Assembly: GCA_946122785.1 (NCBI GenBank)
Contig: CAMGYJ010000009.1
Coordinates: forward strand, 4,804,937-4,868,936
Direction of reading: 5' to 3'
DNA: 64,000 nt
DNA from: Linum tenue
Taxonomy: Eukaryota; Streptophyta; Magnoliopsida; Malpighiales; Linaceae
Shown here: piece after piece, positions 21,511-34,070 of the stretch
Numbering within the stretch: the stretch's first letter is position 1
How the letters are laid out: the number at the start of each line of letters is the position of its first letter
Notes under the pieces: model-generated
The model's input: only the letters and a program-made list of their open reading frames with translations
Told to the model about the DNA's origin: nothing
Databases searched by the model: none
Made by a program: the position numbers and the translations under genes

Positions 21511-24500
21511 TTTTTTTTTTTTAACAATAGATAGCTTTTATTACCAAAATCAAAACCAGAAAAAAGCACTGTTTACATCACAAGAAATACCAACTATCGA
21601 AATCAAAACTCTCCACACTCGCAGGCAACAAAGAAAGGGTCTTCCTGGCCACATCATGAGCCACCCGATTGTTCCTCCTGCCAACAAAAGCAACGTCAAA
21701 CCTCGTAAACCACTGTCGAATCCCACCAATCTCCTCCAAAATCCTTCCTCCTCGCAAATCCCTAGCATCAGCCCTCTGAATCTTGTCAATGACAACCTTT
21801 GCATCTCCATAAAACTTCACTTCAGTAAGGCCCTTCAAAGAGCACCACTGAATCGCATCACGGAAGGCTATCAACTCAACTAAGAAGGGATCTACCAAAC
21901 CTGCATAAGAGAAACCTTTCACGAAACAAACATTACCCATCACATCTCGAACCACCAAACCCCCCGCACCATGAGACCCCTGTGCCACCGCACCATCCAC
22001 AAAACAAGAATATGCCATTCCACCCATCACCTGACTAGAACGACCCCCACCACTCCTCTCCCCACCCAAACGACTAGCCTCAGAACGTCCCTGCACTGGT
22101 TGAACAATCGCCAGCCATTCCTTAACCTGACTTTCATACTGACGCATAAGTCGCGGAATAGTATACTGCACATGATCGAAAACCACCCAATTCCGACTCT
22201 TCCATATTCTCCATAACAACGCTACTAATCGGACTATCCTCTCAGTACTAGGATTCTGGTCAACAAATCGGCGAAAGAACAAAGCAAAATTAGCAGAGTC
22301 AGGAGAGCTTACCCCTCCGCTAATGCCCGATCTATCCCAAAGCTCCCTAGCCACTGGGCACGATAAAAGCATATGCTCCAAGGTCTCAATCGGTGCCCAA
22401 CACACTGGACATTGAGGCGAGGTCGCATTTTCATCCACCGCCCCCTCCACTACCACCGCCGGCACCTTCCCTTCTTTCTCCACGATCGCCTCCATGGTGG
22501 GCAGAATGCGTCTCAGCATTTGCCAAACAAAGAACTTTAATTTCGGAGGAATGGGGAAATCCCACACCTTCTTCCAAAAAGTAGCATAAAAAAAAGAAAC
22601 CTCATCCTTCCACCCTGGCAACTTTCGACTAAGCGAAACAGCTAGATGATATCCCGACCTGACACTATACACCCCATCATCCTCTCGTGACCATACTATC
22701 TTATCCCTCACTGGCTGCACCGGCAACGGAATGGAGCAGATTCTATTAGCCACCTCTGCCGGGAAGCACTGATGCAGGCATTCAACACACCAACGCCCCG
22801 TACCTGGAATCATTAAAGACTGCACTGTCGCACCCTCCAAGTTAGGACCAGAAGATCTACAAGCAAGCTCCTCCGGTCTCCACCCCGGGACCCAGTTATC
22901 ACCTAGTACCTGCACTATAGCCCCATCACCAATCTGCCAAATCAATCCATGCTTCAATAAATCCCTCCCATGCAGTATGCTAGTCCACCCCCACGACGGC
23001 CTCGAACCTCGACGCGCTTGGAGAATCGCCGATTTGGCAAAGTATTTGCCCTTCATGACTCGAGCCAGGAGGGACCCCGGCTCTTGACCAATTCGCCAAG
23101 CAACCTTCGCCAACAGAGCTTGATTAAAGCTTTCAAATCGCCTAAAACCAAGTCCACCATCAAACTTACTCCTACAGAGATTTCTCCAAGACACCCAATG
23201 CGCCTTATCCTTGTCCGCCGAAAATCCCCACCAAAATCTAGCCATGTGCTTATCCAACCTGCGGCAGAGAGTCACCGGCAAGAGGAAGCACGACATAACG
23301 TAAATAGGGAGAGCAGCCGCAACTGCTTTCAGTAGCACCTCCTTTGCTACCCAAGATAACTGCTTCTGCTTCCAACCTTGGAGCTTTGCAAGCAAACGCT
23401 CCTCCAGATATCGAAAGGTCTCAACTTTAGACCGCTGGACCAAAGAAGGAAGTCCCAGGTATTTATCCTGTACCCCTATGGCCCCAACCCCAAGGATAGT
23501 CGCCATTGCCTCCACGTCATCGGGATCGACATTCCGACTACAACAAACAGCCGATTTACTCAAGTTAACTTTCTGGCCACTCAACTCCTGATAATCTCCC
23601 AATAACTGAACCAAGGTCTCACATTCCTGTTTCGATGCCCTCAAAAACAGGTAGGAGTCATCAGCAAAAAATAAATGAGAGATGCTCGGACATCGCGGAT
23701 TAACTTTAACCCCTGCTAATCTCTTCTCCTCCACAGCCTTTCTCAACAAAGCTGCAAATCCTTCAGAACATATAGCAAATAGCAGAGGGGACAACGGATC
23801 CCCTTGCCGGAGTCCTCTCGTCGAGCTAAAATACCCCATCGGTGTACCATTCATCATAACTGAAAAGGTCGCAGTTGATACACACTCCCGAATCCAACCA
23901 ATCCATTGGTCATTGAAACCCATCTTAGTCATAATTGCGAATAAGAAGTCCCACTCTACTCTATCATAGGCCTTTTCCATGTCGACCTTCAGAGCTAGGT
24001 AGCCTTTCTTACCTCGTTTCTTAATCTTAAGATAGTGCATAACCTCATGTCCTATAAGAACATTGTCCACAATCTGGCGGCCTCGAATAAACCCATTCTG
24101 CTCAGGTGAGATAATTGAGGGCAAAATAACAGCCATCCGCTCCGCCATAATTTTAGAAATAATCTTATAAAACAGTTGACACAGGCTAATCGGTCGGATT
24201 TGTTTCATAGTCTCCACCGCTTCCACCTTGGGGTTCCGTCTACGGCGTGTTCGTGTGACAGTATGAAAATAAGAAGAATTCTGATCTCCTTTCTCCAGCC
24301 ACCGAACTCGCGATTTTTGCCTCCAAAATTCCTCCTCCAAAGCCCATTGCTTCGAGAGGTCCCTCTCTAATTCACCAATTCGGTCCCAATCAATGCCATC
24401 CCCTTCTTTCAAGGCCTCGATCTCCGTCTGTAAGATCCGAATATTCCTTGCGGAATTATTCGTACCTGCACGACTCCAATCAAAGAGAAGATGACGAAGG

Positions 24501-24905
24501 GCTTTGAGCCGCTGCCAAAGCCGGTACATAGGAGTCCCAGTATATGTTTGTTGCCAAACATAACTGACCAGCAGTCTAGTCTCCGGATTTTCAACCCATC
24601 GAGAATCAAACCGAAATAACGGTTTGGAAACTCTTGTAAAAGGTTTATCCGCAACTACCAACGCCCTATGATCAGATCCCAGGTCTGTGCAATGCTTGAC
24701 TAAAGTCTGCGGAAATTTACTCGCCCACTGCGGCGAAACCAGGACCCGATCAAGGCGTTCCATAACACAAGCCGCACCCATTCGCCTGTTAGACCAGGTG
24801 AACTGCGGACCCGTAAAACCCGCATCCTGTAAAGCAAGAATATTCATGAAATCCCGAACACTCTCTCCTTTATTCGGATCCCAAGATTATCCTGTAAAGC
24901 AAGAG
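21511..24905 (-). mobile_element. 5'-truncated L1-type LINE 2 with 13-bp target duplication
   Basis: The minus-strand element ends in poly(A) (T run 21511-21522). The target duplication TATTATGTTTGTG is perfect at 21498-21510 and 24906-24918. The 5' end is truncated inside the endonuclease coding region. Between the last ordinary element sequence and the duplication there is an extra copy (24889-24909) of a 21-base internal segment found at 24824-24844, with one mismatch. Confidence 0.92.
21578..24847 (-). pseudogene. LINE 2 ORF2 remnant: partial endonuclease, deleted RT, RNase H
   Basis: The frame is open for 1,089 codons but codes for a defective protein. The endonuclease retains only its C-terminal part (FTWSNRR, LGSDHRAL); the in-frame sequence upstream of the first Met also belongs to it. 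The RT keeps IRPISLCQLFYKII, MEKAYDRVEW, LRQGDPLSPLLF and FADDSYLF. Against LINE 1, about 125 residues are missing in frame near residue 210 (about 24217), including the APGPDGF region of the fingers. A zf-RVT segment (CPVCWAPIETLEHMLLSC) and a C-terminal RNase H (FVDGAVAQGSHGAG, VELIAFRDAI, FYGDAKVV, RVAHDVAR) are present. The uninterrupted frame suggests a recent insertion rather than function. Confidence 0.9.
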
Positions 24906-25548
24906 TATTATGTTTGTGTGGATTGTAGAAGCAAGAACAATTATTATGTGTTTGCTGTTTTTATTTGTGTGGATTGTTAAAGCTAGAACAGGTACAAGTA
25001 TTGAGAATTTTTAATGGACAAGAGTATGTATGTGCATATATGTGTATAAGTTCATAGTTTAGGATTCGTACCCATGATTACCCGAATACCCGTGGTTACC
25101 CGGTGGGTAGAACATGGTTAGATAATTTTCATACCCGGTGGTTATTTGGTCGGGTATTTTAGAAAGTTCTACCAAACGGGTTAGGAGTTGGTATAGGGTA
25201 AACCCGCACCCGACCCTACCCATTGCCATCCCTAGAACTCGTCAACAAAAAGCCGACATTAATCTAAGAACCCTCTCTACATCTTTTCCCCTGGCGGACC
25301 GCTACCTTTCTATTTCACTAATTATTGTCGTCTCCATTCCGCCAATCCGATTCTTCTGTACCTGCATCGAATCTTCGGCGCTATCCATCCTCCTCTTTCG
25401 CTTGCGGCCTCAGAAGCATAGCATAGCTCTGCAAAAGTCCTCTCGAATTCGAGATTTTCTCTGTAGCCGCCGAGCCGCGACTTGTTCTGTTTTCATCGTG
25501 TTTGTTCGTCCTCTTCCCTATTGGGTTTGGTTAATCAGAGCAGCAACC

Positions 25549-28500
25549 ATGGCGGGTCAGGGGACAGGAGGGAGGGGAGGCAGAGTTGTCGGGGACTACA
25601 TGGTTGGCAGGCAAATCGGGTCGGGTTCCTTCTCCGTGGTCTGGCATGCTAGGCACCGGGTGCATGGCACGGAAGTGGCGATAAAAGAGATTGTTACTGG
25701 TAGACTTAACAAGAAGTTGCAGGAGAGTCTCATGTCGGAGATCTTCATCTTGAAGCGGATTAATCATCCTAACATCATTTCCCTTCACGATATTATCGAG
25801 GTTCGGTCAAGTTTCCCCCCCTTCTCGTGCCTTATCTGAAAGGCGAATTTTGGTTTTGTGGGAGAATTGACTCTTTGGCCTATCCAGTTGAATTTTTGAA
25901 ATCTCCCCATGGAATTGTTAATGCTGATTGCCAATTAGCTCGCCTTCCTCATTTAAGTTCGGTTTCTGGGTAGCTGAGAGAGCCATTGGAATGGCACATT
26001 GTTTTCAGTTTCCAGGAGTTGTTGTTGTAAGCATCGGTGCACAAGTTGAGCAATCACTATAGCAATTGTTATACTTAATGTCGTTCTTACTCTCTGAATT
26101 TGTGCCATCCTGAAATAGGTTCCCGGTAGAATACACATTGTATTGGAATACTGCAGAGGGGGCGATCTTTCTATGTACATTCAACGCCATGGAAGAGTGC
26201 CAGAAGCACTTGCTAAGCATTTCATGCAACAATTAGGTATGTCTCTAATCTCATGTCTCATGTCGAGTTGGTTGATGCTGGCTGCCTCGTAGTTTCTAAC
26301 CCTGACGATGTATGATGAGCATTTTGCTTTCTGCAGCTGCTGGCTTGCAAGTTCTCCGTGATAATAATCTCATACATAGAGATTTAAAACCACAGGTATG
26401 TTCACACTCAAACTTTGTCAGTGCACCCACTTTTTTGGTAAGTGCTATGCACCATCTTATAATCGTCATTCTAAGTAGGCGATTTTATGACAAAACAATG
26501 TCAATCGTCACTTGTGATTTGATTGAGAAGAAAATTCACGAATTTGCACAAAAATCATTCAAGATTTACTTTGATGTTAAGAAATTTATGTTTAGAGATT
26601 TATAGGTTTAGGGTTTATAAAATGGGGTTTAGGATCAGAGTTTAGAATTGAAGGTCGAGGATTAGCGTAATGCATTGATTAGTTGTGATATTATGTTATG
26701 TCATTATATTAGATTAATATTTCACATTGAAATTAAAAAATTGGTGTTTAAGGCTAGTTTTAGAGTTATGTGCAAATTATGCACTCATTTTTGTGAGTGA
26801 GTGCACCGTATACATATATTTTTTTGAACAATAAATAATTTTTTTCTACTCAATTGTACTTCAGGTTTGTCTTAAGAGAATTTGAGTCTGGATTATCCAT
26901 TAAAGGTTATGATGTAATAGCATACTCACAAGTTAGTTAAATTTATGGTCTACATAGCATGGTTTAAAAAGGCAAGATTAAGCTTATGCTTAGGCGCTTG
27001 GCAACGTAAAATGCCTCGCCTAAGGGTTCCTCAATGAGAGGAATGCAGAACACGTTAGCGGAGTTCGACAACACCTATGTATCTTCTAGGTGTAACTAGC
27101 CGGAGTTAGGCAACTAATATCAAAATGAGGAAATTAACTTCATCTACAACCTCAATATTTTGCACAATCTTTTTAATAACTCAAGAACCTTGTGAGCTAT
27201 TGAGCTACGAATATATGAACTGAGCTAGTTTTCTAATTGCTAAGTGTTAAGTTATTGGTCATTTGAAATGAAGTATAAGTGTTGTAAAATAACTATTTTA
27301 TTCATTATTTAGTACAAATGCTAATTTTTTCCTCTAACGTCTAAATATACTTAGGCGAGCTAGGTGCTAAGCAAGACCCCAACGCTCGCCTTCACACATA
27401 TTATTTGTAGATGGATAATTCCGACGAATCAGAATCGTTGGTTCATTTTGAGATTAAATGAATCTTATAGTTTGGGTTAGAAATTGGGAACTGGGGTTCG
27501 GCCAGTAGAGATTAGGGTATGTTATTGTTCGGTTTGAAGTCTGGAGTCTCGGCTATAGTTTTCTTGACTATGTCAGGTAGAGAACAATGTGCTTATCTCT
27601 CTTTTTGTGACGTGTACTTAAATCTTGCTTCAGAACCTCTTGCTGTCCACCAATGACACCAATGACATACTAAAAATGGCAGATTTTGGGTTTGCTAGGT
27701 AATTTCTATCACAATATTCCCTTGCCACTTCTGTATCTTTTCTGACACTTTTGATTGTTCCGTTTGAAGATGGTTATTTCCATTTCACTTTTTTTTCGTT
27801 GGTAGGAGACTTCCATTTCTCTAATATTTCAGTTTTGGATTTTTATTCTCCGTTCCAGATCTCTTCAACCAAGAGGCCTTGCTGAAACCTTGTGTGGTTC
27901 ACCCCTTTACATGGCTCCAGAAATAATGCAACTTCAGAAGTATGATGCAAAGGTGATGCTTGCTTTCACATTTTATGCGCTGTGTTTTGTGAACTGAGGG
28001 TAAGCACTAACCTTGCACCGGATACGCAGGCAGATCTCTGGAGTGTTGGTGCCATCTTATTCCAACTTGTAACTGGGAAAACCCCATTCACTGGGAGCAA
28101 CCAAATGCAGGTATGATTAGCTTCTCTTTATTGCCATCGAGATTGCATACTAAAGTCATGCTATAGCTTGTCAAAATAGATAATGCAGCTTTGCTGATGA
28201 GTCTCACTTTTCTTTCTATTACAGTTACTCCAGAATATCATGAAATCAACTGGATTGCAATTTCCACCAGAAGTTAATTTGAGTACTGAGTGCACAGATT
28301 TATGCTACAGATTGTTGCGTCGAAATCCAGGTATCCCATTCATACCAACTTGAAATGGGAAATACCTTCTCATGTTTACTGAAAGAGCAACTTATAGCAC
28401 CAAGTCCTATTTGGTGTACACGGAAAATATTCCTCGTTAATTTTATCTTTCAATCTAACATTTAGCAGATTTTGTGGCCTAAGAACTGGAGTAATTACTG

Positions 28501-31500
28501 TATTTGTAGACTATTTTTGAAAGTATCAGGTAGAGAATCATTTTATTAGTATATTGATCTTTGGGAAATTTTAGTATCTCAATTTGCATTTGTAACTTAG
28601 CTTCACTTTTGTACATACAGTGGAACGGTTGACTTTTGAGGAATTCTTTAACCACCCATTTCTTTCTCAAAGGAGAGCAGATGAATCATTGAGGTATCTC
28701 TTGTAGAAGTTCAGTCTGCTTGACCATAATGCATCTCTCCTCTCAGCTTCTAAAGCAAGTTTTTTCAGGGCTCAGAGACCTTCAAGATTTGCAGATGGCT
28801 TCTCACCGTCTGAAACTAATTCCCTTGGGAAAAGCAGTCCTCAGGAGGATTGTCTGCCATTTTTTCTGGATGATGATTCTAGTGGTCCTGAGGGGAGTCT
28901 TGCTTTCTCTACTAGGAACTCATCAATCAAGACCACTTATGGATTTTCTCTTGACACTAGAACTGATGAAAGGGATGCGAAATTGAATGCTTTAAATAAT
29001 GTAGATATTATACCTTCAAGGCATATCTCTGTCAGATACCCATCTGGTAATTCTATAGCTAGGCCCGCTATCAATAAACTTTTGGATGAAAATCAAAGTG
29101 AAACTCCAAAGACTGCAGCGCCAAGGCCAGTGAGCATCATCAGGCCGAGAGGTAACCGAGACATGTCTAGACCCATGACTTGTAATTATCTTTATACAAT
29201 GCAGTATTGCTATCCAGTCGTTGATTCCTGATTTCTTACACATCATATGGTTCATGCAGTCGTGGATTCTCTAGAGTCGATTGATCTTGATTATGTTTTG
29301 GTTTCTGGACCACTTTTGGATGTGTCTTCTTCTTTGGCTGGAAATTCCAAACCTAGCCAGATACCTTTTAAATCTGAGAGTGCCCCTCAAACATCGGGCC
29401 ATTTAATACCTAGACCTACCGCCCTTGTTCCTTTAGTTGGAACTGGCAATCCTACTACTCTTGCCCGCATTGCAAGCATCGATTGTCCAGGCTCTGCTCC
29501 TGGCACTTCCCAAGGATCTACAGATGTAGGAAGTTCCCTAGAGCAGCCATCACCTGACTGCATGACCAGGATAAAGTCTTTGAAGCAGTGCGCATCGACC
29601 ATAACTGAACTTGTCCAAGAAAAGGTAACATATTCGACCTGTCCTCTATCATGGGTATGCTAGGCTCTGCATAGTTCAACTGATATGAGGTCATTGGGTG
29701 TAGTTGTCGACTGGAGCAAAGATTAGAAATGAAAGTGTGCGAACAAATTATTGAAATAAACACTCTTTTTAGAGCAGTTATTGAAGTACTTGAGTGGTGT
29801 GAAATTACTTGGTCCCTGAAGCTTATTGAGTTTGATAGAAGAGAAACGGGTTGAATTAGAAATGAAGAAAATAATAGAGTAAAGTAGGGTCCATATGATT
29901 TTAAAATTAGATGTTAAAGGAAAAAGTTGGTTATTTGATTAACTGATGTCCACTGGTCGGAATCAAGTGTATAAGTCTATGGAAATCACAAGACTTTACC
30001 GTGACTTCGTGAGTTCTGAATTATGTGAGGTCTTTCCTTAAAAGTATAGTACTGCTTTCTTATCAGCACTTAGTTGTTGAATAGATTGAGGCTGGCAGAC
30101 ATTTGGAAGCTTTCTCAATCCAACTTGTCATACTTGCAATTTGGAAGCAAGCCTTGCATATATGCCATGCTCAAGCTGCTTCAGCCATTGAAGGAAGTCC
30201 AAGCCAGGAAAACATAAGATTGATGAGGAGAAGCAGCAGTAAGATTAAACATGGTACATCAGAGATGGAATGTTGTTCTGATGATATTGGGCCGGAGATA
30301 AACACCACTCATATTGAGAGAGAATTTCTCCGGGAGGTTGAGCATGCTGAGGAACTTGCCAATGCTATTGAACCTGGTATGTTTATTTTTTTTATTATAA
30401 AAAAAGTGTGATGCATAGCTGCAGTTTCCCAATTTACCTGAGTAACCTGGAACCGTTCATGACATGCAAACCCTGTGCTCTTTTATTTTATAGTTTAAGG
30501 TTCGTCAATATAACTTTCCTGGTTTAATGCACTTATAGGCTGCACGAATAGATGTAGAGACTGTTGAGTTAGGAAGCTGTTTGCGTGTAAGGGATCTGTT
30601 TGGCCCAGCAAAGCCCTGGTTAAGAAAATCAATTGAGCATTTGGTTTAACATTTCAAAATAACAAATGACGCTAAGTGCCCTTATAAAAAAAAAAAAAAA
30701 CAAATGACGCTAAGTGACGCTAAGGATGAGAAATACGAATAAAATTTGAAACATAGTCGATACGGATCTTGTTGAAATTCGGTTATGTTATAACTAGTTT
30801 AGTTTTAAAATAGTAATGATGTAGAAGGAAATAATCTAGAAGCCATCTCTAGTACAGCTTTTCATGTCTGCACTTGTGATGAAATAATCCAGAAACCAGG
30901 TTCTGAAAAACTCATTGAGCTCCTAGAATAGCCGTGGGGTAAACATACACTAAAATGGACTAGTTGGGCGTGGCAGTAATATTGTAAGCATGAGTGGATG
31001 TCTTAGTGTGTTTATTTGATGTTGGAGTCAAGCATGCACTTTTTTTAAGGTCATGCAATCATTTATGCACCATGGGGGTTGATGCAGGGAGTAGTACAGA
31101 GATGCCAGATGCGCTGGAGACTATTTTCCAGTCTGCCCTCACTCTTGGAAGAAATGGAGGGGTAAGCTCTAACTTAGGAAAAAAGGTCGGTTTAATTTGA
31201 TTCAATGCAGACAGAGAATGAAAGCCAATGGCATCTGAAGGTAATTGTTTTATGATGATGATGTCTTGAGCAGGTAGATGAGCTAATGGGAGAAATGGAA
31301 AGCGCAAGTTTGTTATACTCCAAAGCAGTAAGGTTGTTAAGGTTCCTTCTTGTGGAGGCACCTTCTCTCATTGTGAACCCTCCATTTTCACTCACGAACT
31401 CGGACCGGTTCAGGCTTCGCAGTTACATTGATATCCTCAACAACAGGCAGGGATGTTCTCGTTCTCAAAGGATGGCCCTTGTGAAATGCGATTCGGATCA

Positions 31501-31513
31501 GCCGTCGTCATAG
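25549..31513 (+). CDS. ATG1: autophagy-initiating Ser/Thr kinase ATG1 (plant ATG1b/c type)
   Basis: Thirteen exons: 25549-25800, 26119-26236, 26337-26395, 27634-27698, 27859-27952, 28030-28110, 28225-28330, 28621-28693, 28769-29151, 29260-29624, 30085-30376, 31088-31161 and 31274-31513. All are GT-AG and in frame, giving 733 residues, as in Arabidopsis ATG1 proteins with the long tail. ATG1 with ATG13/ATG11/ATG101 starts autophagosome formation when nutrients fall. The kinase domain (about 16-275) shows GSGSFSVV (24-31), Lys46 in VAIKEI, HRD 137-139, DFG 160-162, activation-loop Thr175 and APE 184-186. YVLV (421-424) after acidic residues fits an ATG8-interacting motif, placed like that of ULK1. 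Exons 11-13 (533-733) form the C-terminal MIT-like region that binds ATG13. An (AAC)n run follows the stop. Confidence 0.96.
26396..27633 (+). other. long ATG1 intron 3 with repeat-like sequence
   Basis: At 1,238 bp this intron is much longer than its neighbours. The stretch from about 26965 to 27395 is bounded by AAAAAGGCAAG and GCTCGCCTT and contains GCTTAGGCGC/TTAGGCGAGC words in opposing directions, suggesting an old TIR element. I could not define termini or a target duplication. Confidence 0.35.
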
Positions 31514-34070
31514 ATTAACAACAACAACAACAACAACAACAAAAAGTTGTCACCTTTTTCTCTCCTCTCTTGGACTGACCCATGTTCTTTACCATTTGTA
31601 AATGATTTGTTTGTACAGGCAGCCATTATTCTTTTCAGGTGGAAGTAGGGGACTCATGATACTTGATTCAGCAGAATTCTTGATTCTTTTGGGGGTGAGG
31701 ATGTTGTGTAATATGTACATACAAACGCTGGTTCGTGAAAGCGTGTGATGATGAAGACGAAAAAAAAGTAAGTTGTGAGAGAAAAGATAAAGGAAGAAAG
31801 ACCTGCACATGAAAGACTCATGCAAAATTGATTTGTGTTGGTTATGGTTGTGGGAAGAGATGATTGTCGAAAATGAAGACGATCAAACTCAAATTGTTTC
31901 TCAGTACAAGGTTAGGGTTGGTGCAACGGTCGACAAAAGTGATCATACTTAATCTTGTGGTCAAACACGATCAATATTGGGCATGAGGCTAGGGTTAGGT
32001 GTAGTGACTTAGGCATGATTGCTTTAGTCAAAAGCGATCTTGTATTGATCGCTTTAGCCTCAAGCGATCTTGTGTTGATCAGATTAAAATATAAAAATAT
32101 TCAACCTAAACACCCCTATTTCATTCTCATTTCTCCTCTTCTCCACCTTCATAGCAGAAACTTACCTCTTCTCCACCACACTTGCAGAAAATCTCACGAT
32201 CACACCAAAACTCTATTCCCTCATTATGACTATAAGATTTGTATGAATTTGCTATGATCATGTTTAAGTAGTTGTGTGTTTGTGCTTCACTAATTAAGCA
32301 TCTTGTTAATTGTGCTAAATATTTGGATTAAAGTTGAATGTATGATGACTTATGGTTTGGATGTTATATACTTATGTGTGATCGTTACTTATTTTAAATT
32401 GCAGACATGAGTAGATTTCGAAAGTTCCATCTTTTTACTCTGTGGAATGTATGACAATGACAATGTATGTTATATGTGGTCATTACTTATGCTAATTATG
32501 TTCTTTCTTGAGTTTTGTTAGCCGTATGACAATGACAAGTCATTAAAGGTTAATAGTGATAATGATTTGACAGTGATACACTATCATTACTACATGAGTT
32601 CAGTTATCGACCTCAAGTTTCTGGAGGTTAAATAGAAGGTTTAAAATAGACAAGTTTCTAATTAAACATAAAGTACATAACTAATGCTAGCTTACCCATG
32701 AGTTAAAGGTTTGACACCTAAAATTTTTCATCAACATACTGCTAGCATGAGTATTTTTCGGATGGTACTTTTGTTTAGTGGGAGTCATTTATGGATGTTC
32801 AATAGATTATGACTAAATCAATTTCTGCATAATAAAGTGATTGTTTACTAGAGTCTATTTTGGAATGTAAAGTTCCTTCAATTATGCAATGGTTACATTA
32901 TATGAAGGAATTTCTGTTGATCTCGCTAAAATTAAAGTTTGACCAGTTCAAAATGGGCTTTTTCAAGTTCACATTGCATTTAATTTTCATGCCACATCCG
33001 TATTTAATCTATGTCATTGAGTGTATTGGTGTAGTGATCATGGTGGTTTAATTATTGTCATGTCGTGATTAAAGCCGCATTAGCTCCACTACAATACTTG
33101 ATCTGGGCAAGATTGTTTCAGGAGATGTTCTAATCACAAGTAGTATACAGTTGCGCGCCTAAAGAAATATAATTTTCGAGAAAAATATGCAGCCCAAGTG
33201 GGAGAGTTTTGAGAAATGTTATTTTTCAATTATTATGAGCCACATATCTTACACAATTATATTAGCTATTTGATTATGTGGGATAATTACAGGTAATCCA
33301 AATTATGAGCCCAAAGATATCTTGTTTGATATAAACCTATATAGGTTGTTTGCATGATGGATTTGGATCAATTATGGGCTTTGTCTAAACTCTATTGTTT
33401 GTTTCATGGATCTAGGGGCAACAAATTTGTGGACTCCACAGACTTTAAGAGTCCATGACGGAATAGTATATAAAGACCATTCTAGATATTGTGGTCCCTA
33501 ACACACCAAAACCTATACACTATGTTGCTCACCCCATTATAAGATTAGAACATCTCGTATAGTAACTAAACTGACTTGTTGAGAAGGTCACAAAATCTTA
33601 TGTATCGAAATCCAGGAGTATCGTCAGGTTCTAGATCATTGTTAATAAGACTCGGGTTCTTTCCTGCGCGGCCCGACAGGAAGATTTTCCTGGATGGGAA
33701 CGGAATCCTATTAAGAGGCTTTGTAGATAATGGGCTTTTCTTTTGCTCCTGGGTCCAGATTCCAGAGGGCTTTGCATCTTCCACCTTCCCGAGCGACGCA
33801 TCTTCCCCGATTTCTCGACTCAATTCCTACGCCAAGCAAATCTAAAACCCTAGAGCAAAGCAGTCGTCCTTTTCCGCCGTCGTCTTCCCGCGTGCCAACA
33901 AACGACTATGATACTAGAGAAACTAGCATCATTTACCAAAATCCCACCTTGCCCGGACGAGTCGCCACGCCACTGAATTGATCCGTAACCGGCATTGATA
34001 CTTAACTCTGCTCCTCGACGCCAACTCTGTTCCCCACCCCTTTTACGGTCAGGAAACCCAGGAATCCGAA
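31514..34070. other. gene-free interval with possible LTR-retrotransposon debris
   Basis: It starts with an (AAC)8 run (31517-31541, ATG1 3' UTR). A short direct repeat GCGATCTTGT(A/G)TTGATC lies at 32034-32080. Near 33190, GCCCAAGTGGGAG resembles the polypurine tract that precedes the 3' LTR of some Copia elements, and the AT-rich DNA after it could be a decayed LTR; no second LTR or coding domain was found. From 33650 on is the presumed RE promoter and leader. Confidence 0.35.

Larger units (their letters stand above)
21230..25234. mobile_element. hAT-like element D, split by LINE 2
   Basis: Begins TAGGGATGTCAATC and ends CATTGCCATCCCTA. The flanks GACCTCGT (21222-21229) and GAACTCGT (25235-25242) match at 7 of 8 bases. 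CGGGTA/TACCCG words crowd both ends. Without LINE 2 (21511-24905) it is about 610 bp. Its right end lies about 315 bp upstream of the ATG1 start codon, so it forms part of that promoter region. Confidence 0.85.

Noticed and set aside
21578..24847. LINE 2 as an intact autonomous element
   Set aside because: 5'-truncated in the endonuclease and missing part of the RT despite an open frame.
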